Origin: Nicotiana tabacum
Taxonomy: Eukaryota > Streptophyta > Magnoliopsida > Solanales > Solanaceae
NCBI RefSeq assembly: GCF_000715075.1
Contig: NC_134096.1
Coordinates: forward strand, 116,124,698-116,188,697
Length of the DNA stretch: 64,000 nt
Direction: 5' to 3'
The notes beneath the pieces are model-generated. The model made no database searches. It worked only from the letters and a program-made list of their open reading frames with translations, and was not told where the DNA came from. Shown in pieces: positions 55,961 through 64,000 of the stretch (within the stretch, counting starts at the first letter, position 1; each line of letters begins with the position of its first letter). The position numbers and the translations under genes are program-made.

Positions 55961-56200
55961 GCATTTTTAAAAGTGGGCCCCATATGTCTGTACTATTCAC
56001 TGTACATGATTGAATGTTGTCGGAATGTAATCATTGCATATTCAAATTTCAAATTAAATGTATCCGGATTACAAAGTCATGCTTACCGTGACTTTCCTAG
56101 AACTTGCAGGGCAAGTTTGTCACATTATAAATCATAGGGGGGGGGGCATTAATGCAACCAATGGCTTCAATACCTTGAGCCTATAACCAATGTTGGGTCT

Positions 56201-56437
56201 GTGAATGAATTAAATAGGCTTACTCTGGGCCTGGCCCAGAATCAGCGTGAGTCTGATGTGGACTTAATTGAGTCCATGTTTTTTCGATTTTGGGGGGAAC
56301 TAGATACTGCAGCATCTATGACCCCCCGTAGCTATAGAGTGTTTTGGGCCGTGGCAGTGGACCAGGAGCCCAATGGAACACTACCTGCCTTCCGTGATAT
56401 ATTTTCTTCTGTACAAGATATCACTGGGCTTAACTAG
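56201..56437 (+). pseudogene. Coat-protein-like fragment, copy 14
   Basis: 78 codons, no ATG; reads VNELNRLTLG and WAVAVDQEP (private changes). Confidence 0.45.
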
Positions 56438-57272
56438 CTCTGATTCGGAGACCTCACTCTTATTAGGGATATGTCATCAATGACGTTATAAGTTACATTA
56501 TTGGAATAAGATTTTGCATTAAAATCTAAATGACCACTAATATAATTATGAACGCCTAATGATTTGGCCCAAGCAGTCTTACCTGTTCTGCTTGGCCCCT
56601 CCAGTATCAGACTCAATGGTCTGTCACTACTATTATTCATCACTGGCCTCGCAGATGGGTCTTCGAAAACCTCACCTAACCATTGCTCTATATCATTTGG
56701 GACCACATAGCTTTGTTGGTCCCATTTTAAAATAAATAGTTGTTTAGGAGGGCAGAAATGTCTATCTAAGTTAGCCCTTAATTTATCTAAATCTCTAATA
56801 TAATCTTTGGGCTGTTCCTCCATTAATATTTTAAGGGCATTAATGGTGGATCTTGAATTAATGTCCTTTGCATATGAATCGTTGGCAGATTGGCAACCTC
56901 CTCTACTTGATCTGCCATCGATTTGGAAAACTCCAAAATCAATGAAGTCTCCGTCTTTCTCCACGTATGTTTTAACATCGGAGGAGGACTTAGCTCCCTG
57001 AATGTTCAGATGGAATTGTGCTGACCTGGTTGGGGAAGTGAGGTCGAATGCTCTATTGTTGGTGCAGACATACTTGCCTTCGAATTAGATGAGCACATGG
57101 AGATGAGGTTCCCCATCTTCGTGTAATTCTCTGGAAACCCTAATAAATAATTTATTTACTAGGGTAGAAATATTTTGTAACTGTGTAAGAGCTTCGTCTT
57201 TGGTAAATAACGATGGGGACAAGTCAAGAAATAATTCTTGGCTTGAATTCTAAATTTTTTAGACGGCGGCAT
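56434..57272 (-). pseudogene. Rep copy 15 (frameshift and nonsense)
   Basis: A one-base loss near 57215 and a stop at Gln63 break the N-terminal half; 56964-56434 stays open with YVEK, Walker A GPSRTGKT and Walker B. Its C4 frame (ATG 57116) stops at a TGA after ~54 codons. Confidence 0.85.
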
Positions 57273-57395
57273 ATTTGTAATAAGAGTGAGGTCTCCGAAT
57301 CAGAGCTCCCTTCAACTTGGTGAAATGAATTGGAGACTGGAGTACCATATATACTAGAACCCTTAATAGCCTTATTGATCCAATTCACACACGTG

Positions 57396-57429
57396 GCGTC
57401 CATCCGTTATAATATTACCGGATGGACGC
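57396..57429. other. Geminiviral origin hairpin 14
   Basis: Perfect stem; TAATATTAC on plus at 57410-57418. Confidence 0.88.
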
Positions 57430-57671
57430 GCATTTTTAAAAGTGGGCCCCACATGTCTATACTATTCACTGTAGATGATTGAATGTTGTCGGAATGTAAT
57501 CATTGCATATTCAAATTTCAAATTAAATGTATCCGGATTAGAAAGTCATGCTTGCCGTGACTTTCCTAGAACTTGCTGGGCAAGTTTGTCACATTATAAA
57601 TCATGGGGGGGTGGTTGCACTAATGCAACCAATGGCTTCAATACCTTTGGCCTATAATCAATGCTGGGTAT

Positions 57672-57908
57672 GTGAATTTATTAAATGGGCTTACTCTGGG
57701 CCTGGCCCAGAATCAACGTGAGTCTGATGTGGACTTAATTGAGTCCATATTTTTTCGATTTTGGGGGGAACTAGATACTGCAACATCTATGAACCCTCGT
57801 AGCTATAGAGTGTTTTGGGCCGTGGTAGTGGACCACGAGCCCAATGGAACACTACCTGCCTTCCGTGATATATTTTCTTCTGTACAAGATATCACTGGGC
57901 TTAACTAG
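57672..57908 (+). pseudogene. Coat-protein-like fragment, copy 15
   Basis: 78 codons, no ATG; LDTATSMNPRSYR and VDHEPN shared with the next copy. Confidence 0.45.
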
Positions 57909-58744
57909 CTCTGATTCGGAGACCTCACTCTTATTAGGGATATGTCATCAATGACGTTATAAGTTACATTATTGGAATAAGATTTTGCATTAAAATCTAA
58001 ATGACCACTAATATAATTATGAACGCCTAATGATCTGGCCCAAGCAGTCTTACCTGTTCTACTTGGCCCCTCTAGTATCAGACTCAATGGTTTGTCACTA
58101 CTATTATTCTTCACTGGCCTCGCAGATGGGTCTTCGAAAACCTCACCTAACCATTGCTCTATATCATCTGGGACCACATAGCTTTGTGGGTCCCATTTTG
58201 AAATAAATAGTTGTTTAGGAGGGCAGAAATGTCTATCTAAATTAGCCCTTGATTTATCTAAATCTCTAATATAATCTCTGGGCTGTTCCTCCATTAATAT
58301 TTTAAGGGCATTAATGGTGGATCCTGAATTAATGGCCTTTGCATATGAATCGTTGGCAGATTGGCAACCTCCCCTACTTGATCTGCCATCGATTTGGAAA
58401 ACTCCAAAATCAATGAAGTCTCCGTCTTTCTCCACGTATGTTTTAACATCGGAGGAGGACTTAGCTCCCTGAATGTTCGGATGGAAATGTGATGACCTGG
58501 TTGGGGAAGTGAGGTCGAATGTTCTATTGTTGGTGCAGACATACTTGCCTTCGAATTGGATGAGCACATGGAGATGAGGTTCCCCATCTTCGTGTAATTC
58601 TCTGGAAACCCTAATAAATACTTTATTTACTGGGGTAGAAATATTTTGTAACTGTGTAAGAGCTTCGTCTTTTGTAAGAGAACGGTGGGGATAAGTCATG
58701 AAATAATTCTTGGCTTGAATTCTAAATTTTTTAGACGGTGGCAT
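57905..58744 (-). CDS. Rep copy 16, open 279-codon frame
   Basis: All nuclease motifs (FMTYP, HLH, YVEK), Walker A GPSRTGKT and Walker B VIDDIS present. Very close to copy 10 of the other half (Val42, Thr74, Ser84). Ser165 replaces Leu. Confidence 0.8.
   Translation of the reverse strand: MPPSKKFRIQAKNYFMTYPHRSLTKDEALTQLQNISTPVNKVFIRVSRELHEDGEPHLHVLIQFEGKYVCTNNRTFDLTSPTRSSHFHPNIQGAKSSSDVKTYVEKDGDFIDFGVFQIDGRSSRGGCQSANDSYAKAINSGSTINALKILMEEQPRDYIRDLDKSRANLDRHFCPPKQLFISKWDPQSYVVPDDIEQWLGEVFEDPSARPVKNNSSDKPLSLILEGPSRTGKTAWARSLGVHNYISGHLDFNAKSYSNNVTYNVIDDISLIRVRSPNQS
58294..58587 (-). CDS. C4 frame within Rep copy 16 (97 codons)
   Basis: Complete; PGHH variant as in copy 10. Confidence 0.65.
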   Translation of the reverse strand: MGNLISMCSSNSKASMSAPTIEHSTSLPQPGHHISIRTFRELSPPPMLKHTWRKTETSLILEFSKSMADQVGEVANLPTIHMQRPLIQDPPLMPLKY

Positions 58745-58867
58745 ATTTGTAATAAGAGTGAGGTCTCCGAATCAGAGCTCACTTCAACTTGGTGAAATGA
58801 ATTGGAGACTGGAGTACCATATATACTAGAACCCTTAATAGCCTTATTGATCCAGTTCACACACGTG

Positions 58868-58901
58868 GCGTCCATCCGTTATAATATTACCGGATGGACG
58901 C
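58868..58901. other. Geminiviral origin hairpin 15
   Basis: Perfect stem; TAATATTAC on plus at 58882-58890. Confidence 0.88.
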
Positions 58902-59145
58902 GTATTTTTAAAAGTGGGCCCCACATGTCTGTACTATTCACTGTAGATGATTGAATGTTGGCGGAATGTAATCATTGCATATTCAAATTTCAAATTAAAT
59001 GTATCCGGATTACAAAGTCATGCTTGCTGTGACTTTCCTAGAACTTGCTGGGCAAGTTTGTCACATTATAAATCATGGGGGGGGGGGGTTGCATTAATGA
59101 AACCAATGGCTTCAATACCTTGGGCCTATAACCAATGCTGGGTCT

Positions 59146-59382
59146 GTGAATTTATTAAATGGGCTTACTCTAGGCCTGGCCCAGAATCAGCGTGAGTCTG
59201 ATGTGGACTTAATTGAGTCCATGTTTTTTCGATTTTGGGGGGAACTAGATACTGCAACATCTATGAACCCTCGTAGCTATAGAGTGTTTTGGGCCGTGGT
59301 AGTGGACCACGAGCCCAATGGAACACTACCTGCCTTCCGTGATATATTTTCTTCTGTACAAGATATCACTGGGCTTAACTAG
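59146..59382 (+). pseudogene. Coat-protein-like fragment, copy 16
   Basis: 78 codons, no ATG. Nearly the same as copy 15. Confidence 0.45.
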
Positions 59383-60218
59383 CTCTGATTCGGAGACCTC
59401 ACTCTTATTAGGGATATGTGATCAATGACGTTATAAGTTACATTATTGGAATAAGATTTTGCATTAAAATCTAAATGACCACTAATATAATTATGAACGC
59501 CTAATGATCTGGCCCAAGCAGTCTTACCTGTTTTGCTTGGCCCCTCTAGTATCAGACTCAATGGTCTGTCACTACTATTATTCTTCACTGGCCTCGCAGA
59601 TGGGTCTTCGAAAACCTCACCTAACCATTGCTCTATATCATCTGGGACCACATAGCTTTGTGGGTCCCATTTTGAAATAAATAGTTGTTTAGGAGGGCAG
59701 AAATGTCTATCTAAATTAGCCCTTAATTTATCTAAATCTCTAATATAATCTCTGGGCTGTTCCTCCATTAATATTTTAAGGGCATTAATGGTGGATCCTG
59801 AATTAATGGCCTTTGCGTATGAATCGTTGGCAGATTGGCAACCTCCTCTACTTGATCTGCCATCGATTTGGAAAACTCCAAAATCAATGAAGTCTCCGTC
59901 TTTCTCCACGTATGTTTTAACATCGGAGGAGGACTTAGCTCCCTGAATGTTCGGATGGAAATGTGCTGACCTGGTTGGGGAAGTGAGGTCGAATGCTCTA
60001 TTGTTGGTGCAGACATACTGGCCTTCGAATTGGATGAGCACATGGAGATGAGGTTCCCCATCTTCATGTATTTCTCTGGAAACCCTAATAAATACTTTAT
60101 TTACTGGGGTAGAAATATTTTGTAACTGTGTAAGAGCTTCGTCTTTTGTAAGAGAATGGTGGGGATAAGTCAAGAAATAATTCTTGGCTTGAATTCTAAA
60201 TTTTTTAGACGGTGGCAT
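59379..60218 (-). CDS. Rep copy 17, open 279-codon frame with altered Walker B
   Basis: Open throughout, FLTYP, HLH and YVEK kept; Walker A GPSKTGKT is still canonical, but Walker B reads VIDHIS, so one of its two acidic residues is His and ATP hydrolysis should fail. Confidence 0.8.
   Translation of the reverse strand: MPPSKKFRIQAKNYFLTYPHHSLTKDEALTQLQNISTPVNKVFIRVSREIHEDGEPHLHVLIQFEGQYVCTNNRAFDLTSPTRSAHFHPNIQGAKSSSDVKTYVEKDGDFIDFGVFQIDGRSSRGGCQSANDSYAKAINSGSTINALKILMEEQPRDYIRDLDKLRANLDRHFCPPKQLFISKWDPQSYVVPDDIEQWLGEVFEDPSARPVKNNSSDRPLSLILEGPSKTGKTAWARSLGVHNYISGHLDFNAKSYSNNVTYNVIDHISLIRVRSPNQS
59768..60067 (-). CDS. C4 frame within Rep copy 17, with extra upstream ATG
   Basis: A base change creates an in-frame ATG two codons before the usual one (MKMGNLIS). 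If that ATG were used, Gly would no longer be residue 2 and myristoylation would be lost; the usual ATG at 60061 remains. Confidence 0.6.
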   Translation of the reverse strand: MKMGNLISMCSSNSKASMSAPTIEHSTSLPQPGQHISIRTFRELSPPPMLKHTWRKTETSLILEFSKSMADQVEEVANLPTIHTQRPLIQDPPLMPLKY

Positions 60219-60341
60219 ATTTGTAATAAGAGTGAGGTCTCCGAATCAGAGCTCCCTTCAACTTGGTGAAATGAATTGGAGACTGGAGTACCATATATAC
60301 TAGAATCCTTAATTGCCTTATTGATCCAGTTCACACACGTG

Positions 60342-60375
60342 GCGTCCATCCGTTATAATATTACCGGATGGACGC
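60342..60375. other. Geminiviral origin hairpin 16
   Basis: Perfect stem; TAATATTAC on plus at 60356-60364. Confidence 0.88.
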
Positions 60376-60616
60376 GCATTTTTAAAAGTGGCCCCCACAT
60401 GTCTGTACTATTCACTGTAGATGATTGAATGTTGTCGGAATGTAATCATTGCATATTCAAATTTCAAATTAAATGTATCCGGATTAGAAAGTCATGCTTG
60501 CCGTGACTTTCCTAGGACTTGCTGGGCAAGTTTGTCACATTATATATCATAGGGAGGGGTTGCATTAATGTAACCAATGGCTTCAATACCTTGGGCCTAT
60601 AACCAATGCTGGGTCT

Positions 60617-60853
60617 GTGAATTTATTAAATGGGCTTACTCTGGGCCAGGTCCAGAATCAGCGTGAGTCTGATGTGGACTTAATTGAGTCCATGTTTTTT
60701 CGATTTTGGGGGGAACTAGATACTGCAGCATCTATGACCCCCCGTAGCTATAGAGTGTTTTGGGCCGTGGTAGTGGACCAGAAGCCCAATGGAACACTAC
60801 CTGCCTTCCGTGATATATTTTCTTCTGTACAAGATATCACTGGGCTTAACTAG
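60617..60853 (+). pseudogene. Coat-protein-like fragment, copy 17
   Basis: 78 codons, no ATG; reads GQVQNQRESD. Confidence 0.45.
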
Positions 60854-61689
60854 CTCTGATTCAGAGACCTCACTCTTATTAGGGATATGTCATCAATGAC
60901 GTTATAAGTTACATTATTGGAATAAGATTTTGCATTAAAATCTAAATGACCACTAATATAATTATGAACGCCTAATGATCTGGCCCAAGCAGTCTTACCT
61001 GTTCTGCTTGGCCCCTCCAGTATCAGACTCAATGGTCTGTCACTACTGTTATTCTTCACTGGCCTCGCAGATGGGTCTTCGAAAACTTCACCTAACCATT
61101 GCTCTATATCATCTGGGACCACATAGCTTTGTGGGTCCCATTTTGAAATAAATAGTTGTTTAGGAGGGCAGAAATGTCTATCTAAATTAGCCCTTAATTT
61201 ATCTAAATATCTAATATAATCTCTGGGCTGTTCCTCCATTAATATTTTAAGGGCATTAATGGTGGATCCTGAATTAATGGCCTTTGCATATGAATCGTTG
61301 GCAGATTGGCAACCTCCTCTACTTGATCTGCCATCGATTTGGAAAACTCCAAAATCAATGAAGTCTCCGTCTTTCTCCACGTATGTTTTAACATCGGAGG
61401 AGGACTTAGCTCCCTGAATGTTCGGATGGAAATGTGATGACCTGGTTGGGGAAGTGAGGTCGAATGTTCTATTGTTGGTGCAGACATACTTGCCTTCGAA
61501 TTGGATGAGCACATGGAGATGAGGTTCCCCATCTTCGTGTAATTCTCTGGAAACCCTAATAAATACTTTATTTACTGGGGTAGAAATATTTTGTAACTGT
61601 GTAAGAGCTTCGTCTTTTGTAAGAGAACGGTGGGGATAAGTCAAGAAATAATTCTTGGCTTGAATTCTAAATTTTTTAGACGGTGGCAT
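60850..61689 (-). CDS. Rep copy 18, open 279-codon frame
   Basis: All five motifs preserved ([26 protein letters not shown]); only minor changes (Tyr161, Leu276). The least altered Rep frame in the window by eye. Confidence 0.82.
   Translation of the reverse strand: MPPSKKFRIQAKNYFLTYPHRSLTKDEALTQLQNISTPVNKVFIRVSRELHEDGEPHLHVLIQFEGKYVCTNNRTFDLTSPTRSSHFHPNIQGAKSSSDVKTYVEKDGDFIDFGVFQIDGRSSRGGCQSANDSYAKAINSGSTINALKILMEEQPRDYIRYLDKLRANLDRHFCPPKQLFISKWDPQSYVVPDDIEQWLGEVFEDPSARPVKNNSSDRPLSLILEGPSRTGKTAWARSLGVHNYISGHLDFNAKSYSNNVTYNVIDDISLIRVRSLNQS
61239..61532 (-). CDS. C4 frame within Rep copy 18 (97 codons)
   Basis: Complete; PGHH variant. Confidence 0.65.
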   Translation of the reverse strand: MGNLISMCSSNSKASMSAPTIEHSTSLPQPGHHISIRTFRELSPPPMLKHTWRKTETSLILEFSKSMADQVEEVANLPTIHMQRPLIQDPPLMPLKY

Positions 61690-61812
61690 ATTTGTAATAA
61701 GAGTGAGGTCTCCGAATTAGAGCTCCCTTCAACTTGGTGAAATGAATTGGAGACTGAAGTACCATATATACTAGAACCCTTAATAGTCTTATTGATCCAG
61801 TTCACATACGTG

Positions 61813-61846
61813 GCGTCCATCCCTTATAATATTACCGGATAGACGC
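61813..61846. other. Geminiviral origin hairpin 17 (two stem mismatches)
   Basis: Left arm gcgtccatccc and right arm cggatagacgc; TAATATTAC on plus at 61827-61835. Confidence 0.86.
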
Positions 61847-62093
61847 GCATTTTCAAAAGTGTTCCCCATATGTCTGTACTATTCACTGTAGATGATTGAA
61901 TGTTGTCGGAATGTAATCATTGCATATTCAAATTTCAAATTAAATGTATCTAGATTAGAAAGTCATGCTTGCCGTGACTTTCCTAGAACTTTCTGGGCAA
62001 GTTTGTCACATTATATATCATGGGGGGGGGGGGGGGTTGCATTAATGCAACCAATGGCTTCAATACCTTGGGCCTATAACCAATGCTGGGTCT

Positions 62094-62330
62094 GTGAATT
62101 TATTAAATGGGCTTACTCTGGGCCTGGCCCAGAATCAGCGTGAGTCTGATGTGGACCTAATTGAGTCCATGTTTTTTCGATTTTGGGGGGAACTAGATAC
62201 TGCAGCATCTATGACCCCCCGTAGCTATAGAGTGTTTTGGGCCATGGTAGTGGACCTGGAGCCCAATGGAACACTACCTGCCTTCCGTGATATATTTTCT
62301 TCTGTACAAGATATCACTGGGCTTAACTAG
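62094..62330 (+). pseudogene. Coat-protein-like fragment, copy 18
   Basis: 78 codons, no ATG. Preceded at ~62022 by the longest G-run of the array (about 14 G). Confidence 0.45.
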
Positions 62331-63166
62331 CTCTGATTCGGAGACCTCACTCTTATAAGGGATATGTCATCAATGACGATATAAGTTACATTATTGGAAT
62401 AAGATTTTGCATTAAAATCTAAATGACCACTAATATAATTATGAACGCCTAATGATCTGGCCCAAGCAGTCTTACCTGTTCTGCTTGGCCCCTCCAGTAT
62501 CAGACTCAATGGTCTGTCACTACTATTATTCTTCACTGGCCTCGCAGATGGGTCTTCGAAAACCTCACCTAACCATTGCTCTATATCATCTGGGACCACA
62601 TAGCTTTGTGGGTCCCATTTTGAAATAAATAGTTTTTTAGGAGGGCAGAAATGTCTATCTAAATTAGCCCTTAATTTATCTAAATCTATAATATAATCTC
62701 TGGGCTGTTCCTCCATTAATATTTTAAGGGCATTAATGGTGGATACTGAATTAATGGCCTTTGCGTATGGATCATTGGCAGATTGGCAACCTCCTCTACT
62801 TGATCTGCCATCGATTTGGAAAACGCCAAAATCAATGAAGTCTCCGTCTTTCTCCACGTATGTTTTAACATCGGAGGAGGACTTAGCTCCCTGAATGTTC
62901 GGATGGAAATGTGCTGACCTGGTTGGGGAAGTGAGGTCGAATTTTCTATTGTTGGTGCAGACATACTTGCCTTCGAATTGGATGAGCACATGGAGATGAG
63001 ATTCCCCATCTTTGTGTAATTCTCTGGAAACCCTAATAAATACTTTATTTACTGGGGTAGAATTATTTTGTAACTGTGTAAGAGCTTCGTCTTTTGTAAG
63101 AGAATGGTGGGGATAAGTCAAGAAATAATTCTTGGCTTGAATTCTAAATTTTTTAGACAGTGGCAT
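62327..63166 (-). CDS. Rep copy 19, open 279-codon frame
   Basis: All motifs kept, but more private changes than its neighbours: MPLSKK start, [16 protein letters not shown] in the GRS-like region, NDPYAK. The extra amino-acid changes suggest drift without stops. Confidence 0.8.
   Translation of the reverse strand: MPLSKKFRIQAKNYFLTYPHHSLTKDEALTQLQNNSTPVNKVFIRVSRELHKDGESHLHVLIQFEGKYVCTNNRKFDLTSPTRSAHFHPNIQGAKSSSDVKTYVEKDGDFIDFGVFQIDGRSSRGGCQSANDPYAKAINSVSTINALKILMEEQPRDYIIDLDKLRANLDRHFCPPKKLFISKWDPQSYVVPDDIEQWLGEVFEDPSARPVKNNSSDRPLSLILEGPSRTGKTAWARSLGVHNYISGHLDFNAKSYSNNVTYIVIDDISLIRVRSPNQS
62716..63009 (-). CDS. C4 frame within Rep copy 19 (97 codons)
   Basis: Complete; MGNLISMC start kept despite a synonymous change. 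Confidence 0.65.
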   Translation of the reverse strand: MGNLISMCSSNSKASMSAPTIENSTSLPQPGQHISIRTFRELSPPPMLKHTWRKTETSLILAFSKSMADQVEEVANLPMIHTQRPLIQYPPLMPLKY

Positions 63167-63289
63167 ATTTGTAATAAGAGTGAGGCCTCCGAATCAGAGC
63201 TCCCTTCAACTTGGTGAAATGAATTGGAGACTGGAGTACCATATATACTAGAATCCTTAATAGCCTTATTGATCCAGTTCACACACGTG

Positions 63290-63323
63290 GCGTCCATCCG
63301 TTATAATATTATCGAATGGACGC
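63290..63323. other. Geminiviral origin hairpin 18 (nonanucleotide mutated)
   Basis: Right arm cgaatggacgc has one change and the loop reads TAATATTAT at 63304-63312: the terminal C, next to the nick, is T. The only one of 18 with an altered nonanucleotide. Confidence 0.86.
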
Positions 63324-63566
63324 GCATTTTCAAAAGTGGGCCCCACATGTCTGTACTATTCACTGTAGATGATTGAATGTTGTCGGAATGTAATCATTGC
63401 ATATTCAAATTTCAAATTAAATGTATCCGGATTAGAAAGTCATGCTTGCCGTGACTTTCCTAGAACTTGCTAGGCAAGTTTGTCACATTATATATCATAG
63501 GCGGGGTTGCTGCATTAATGCAACCAATAGCTTCAATACCTTGGGCCTATAACCAATGCTGGGTCT

Positions 63567-63803
63567 GTGAATTTATTAAATGGGCTTACTCTGGGCCTGG
63601 CCCAGAATCAGCGTGAGTCTAATGTGGACCTAATTGAGTCCATGTTTTTTCGATTTTGGGGGGAACTAGATACTGCAACATCTATGACCCCCTGTAGCTA
63701 TAGAGTGTTTTGGGCCGTGGTAGTGGACTAGGAGCCCAATGGAACACTACCTGCCTTCCGTGATATATTTTCTTCTGTACAAGATATCACTGGGCTTAAC
63801 TAG
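63567..63803 (+). pseudogene. Coat-protein-like fragment, copy 19 (nonsense)
   Basis: The Gln of VVDQEP is TAG. Confidence 0.45.
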
Positions 63804-64000
63804 CTCTGATTCGGAGACCTCACTCTTATTAGGGATATGTCATCAATGACGTTATAAGTTACATTATTGGAATAAGATTTTGCATTAAAATCTAAATGAC
63901 CACTAATATAATTATGAACGCCTAATGATCTAGCCCAAGCAGTTTTACCTGTTCTGCTTGGCCCCTCCAGTATTAGACTCAATGGTCTGTCACTACTATT
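63800..64000 (-). pseudogene. Rep copy 20, cut by window edge
   Basis: Only the C-terminal part from before Walker A is inside the window; what is seen is open ([14 protein letters not shown]). Status unknown because the rest lies outside. Confidence 0.75.

Larger units (their letters stand above)
38433..64000. repeat. Geminivirus-derived (GRD-type) repeat array, ~20 copies, head-to-head inversion at ~55.2 kb
   Basis: Unit starts by hairpin: 39695, 41171, 42643, 44115, 45588, 46852, 47347, 48615, 50086, 51560, 53030, 54316, then 55927, 57396, 58868, 60342, 61813, 63290. Standard unit length is 1469-1477 bp; units 6 and 8 are ~1265, unit 12 is 1286 and unit 7 is 495 bp. Each standard unit has origin hairpin, Rep with nested C4, and a coat-protein-like frame on the other strand, so it is a complete small circle in linear form. 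C2 and C3 frames are absent. Units 1-13 have Rep on +, units 14-20 on -. The array runs past the right window edge. Known tobacco GRD elements are multiple geminiviral repeats with Rep and origin. Confidence 0.92.

Overview
This window is nuclear DNA of a flowering plant. Almost certainly it comes from Nicotiana (N. tabacum or a relative with the tomentosiformis-type T genome). The evidence is a TS-type SINE with a (TTG)n tail, Solanaceae-type Tat, Athila and long-LTR Ty3/gypsy retroelements, and above all a long array of degenerate geminivirus-derived repeats. These match the endogenous geminivirus-related DNA (GRD) known from tobacco and section Tomentosae.

Layout. 1-5.9 kb is a small genic island: the SINE end, a foldback repeat, the last exon of a nuclear gene for plastid ribosomal protein S5, a 2.1-kb defective hAT transposon with an 8-bp target duplication just behind that gene, and a two-exon LEA-like gene with ABRE-type promoter elements. 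5.9-38.4 kb is a nest of retrotransposons. The outermost is a Tat-lineage Ty3/gypsy element on the minus strand (3' LTR, antisense extra ORF on the plus strand, then integrase, dual RNase H, RT, protease and gag running leftwards). It was interrupted twice: at 7316 by a long-LTR element with degenerate internal DNA (which itself carries a CACTA MITE), and at 23328 inside gag by a 15-kb Athila-type element with 1.7-kb LTRs and an exact 5-bp target duplication. All coding regions of these elements are broken.

38.4-64.0 kb (running off the right edge) is the geminiviral array. It has about 20 copies of a ~1.47-kb unit, each a miniature geminivirus-like circle: an origin hairpin with the canonical nonanucleotide on the virion-sense strand, a Rep gene with an embedded C4 frame on one side, and a short coat-protein-like frame on the other strand. 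Copies 1-13 read Rep rightwards. At ~55.2 kb there is a scrambled junction, and copies 14-20 read Rep leftwards. Six copies keep an uninterrupted 279-codon Rep frame (nuclease motifs plus Walker A and B, but no helicase C-terminus); ten keep a full C4 frame. The rest carry nonsense mutations, frameshifts, a shared 187-bp deletion, or larger rearrangements.

Most notable points: (i) Rep in each standard unit is bracketed by an exact 30-nt inverted repeat, so the last Rep codons are the antisense of its own leader; (ii) two units keep a longer coat-protein-like frame and a shorter Rep, i.e. a second structural class; (iii) the left end of the array lies in the origin stem, a few bases from the nick site, joined to Tat gag DNA; (iv) the inversion junction is a patchwork of small Rep fragments. 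Geminivirus-derived repeats in tobacco are known; I cannot tell from here whether these internal details have been described.
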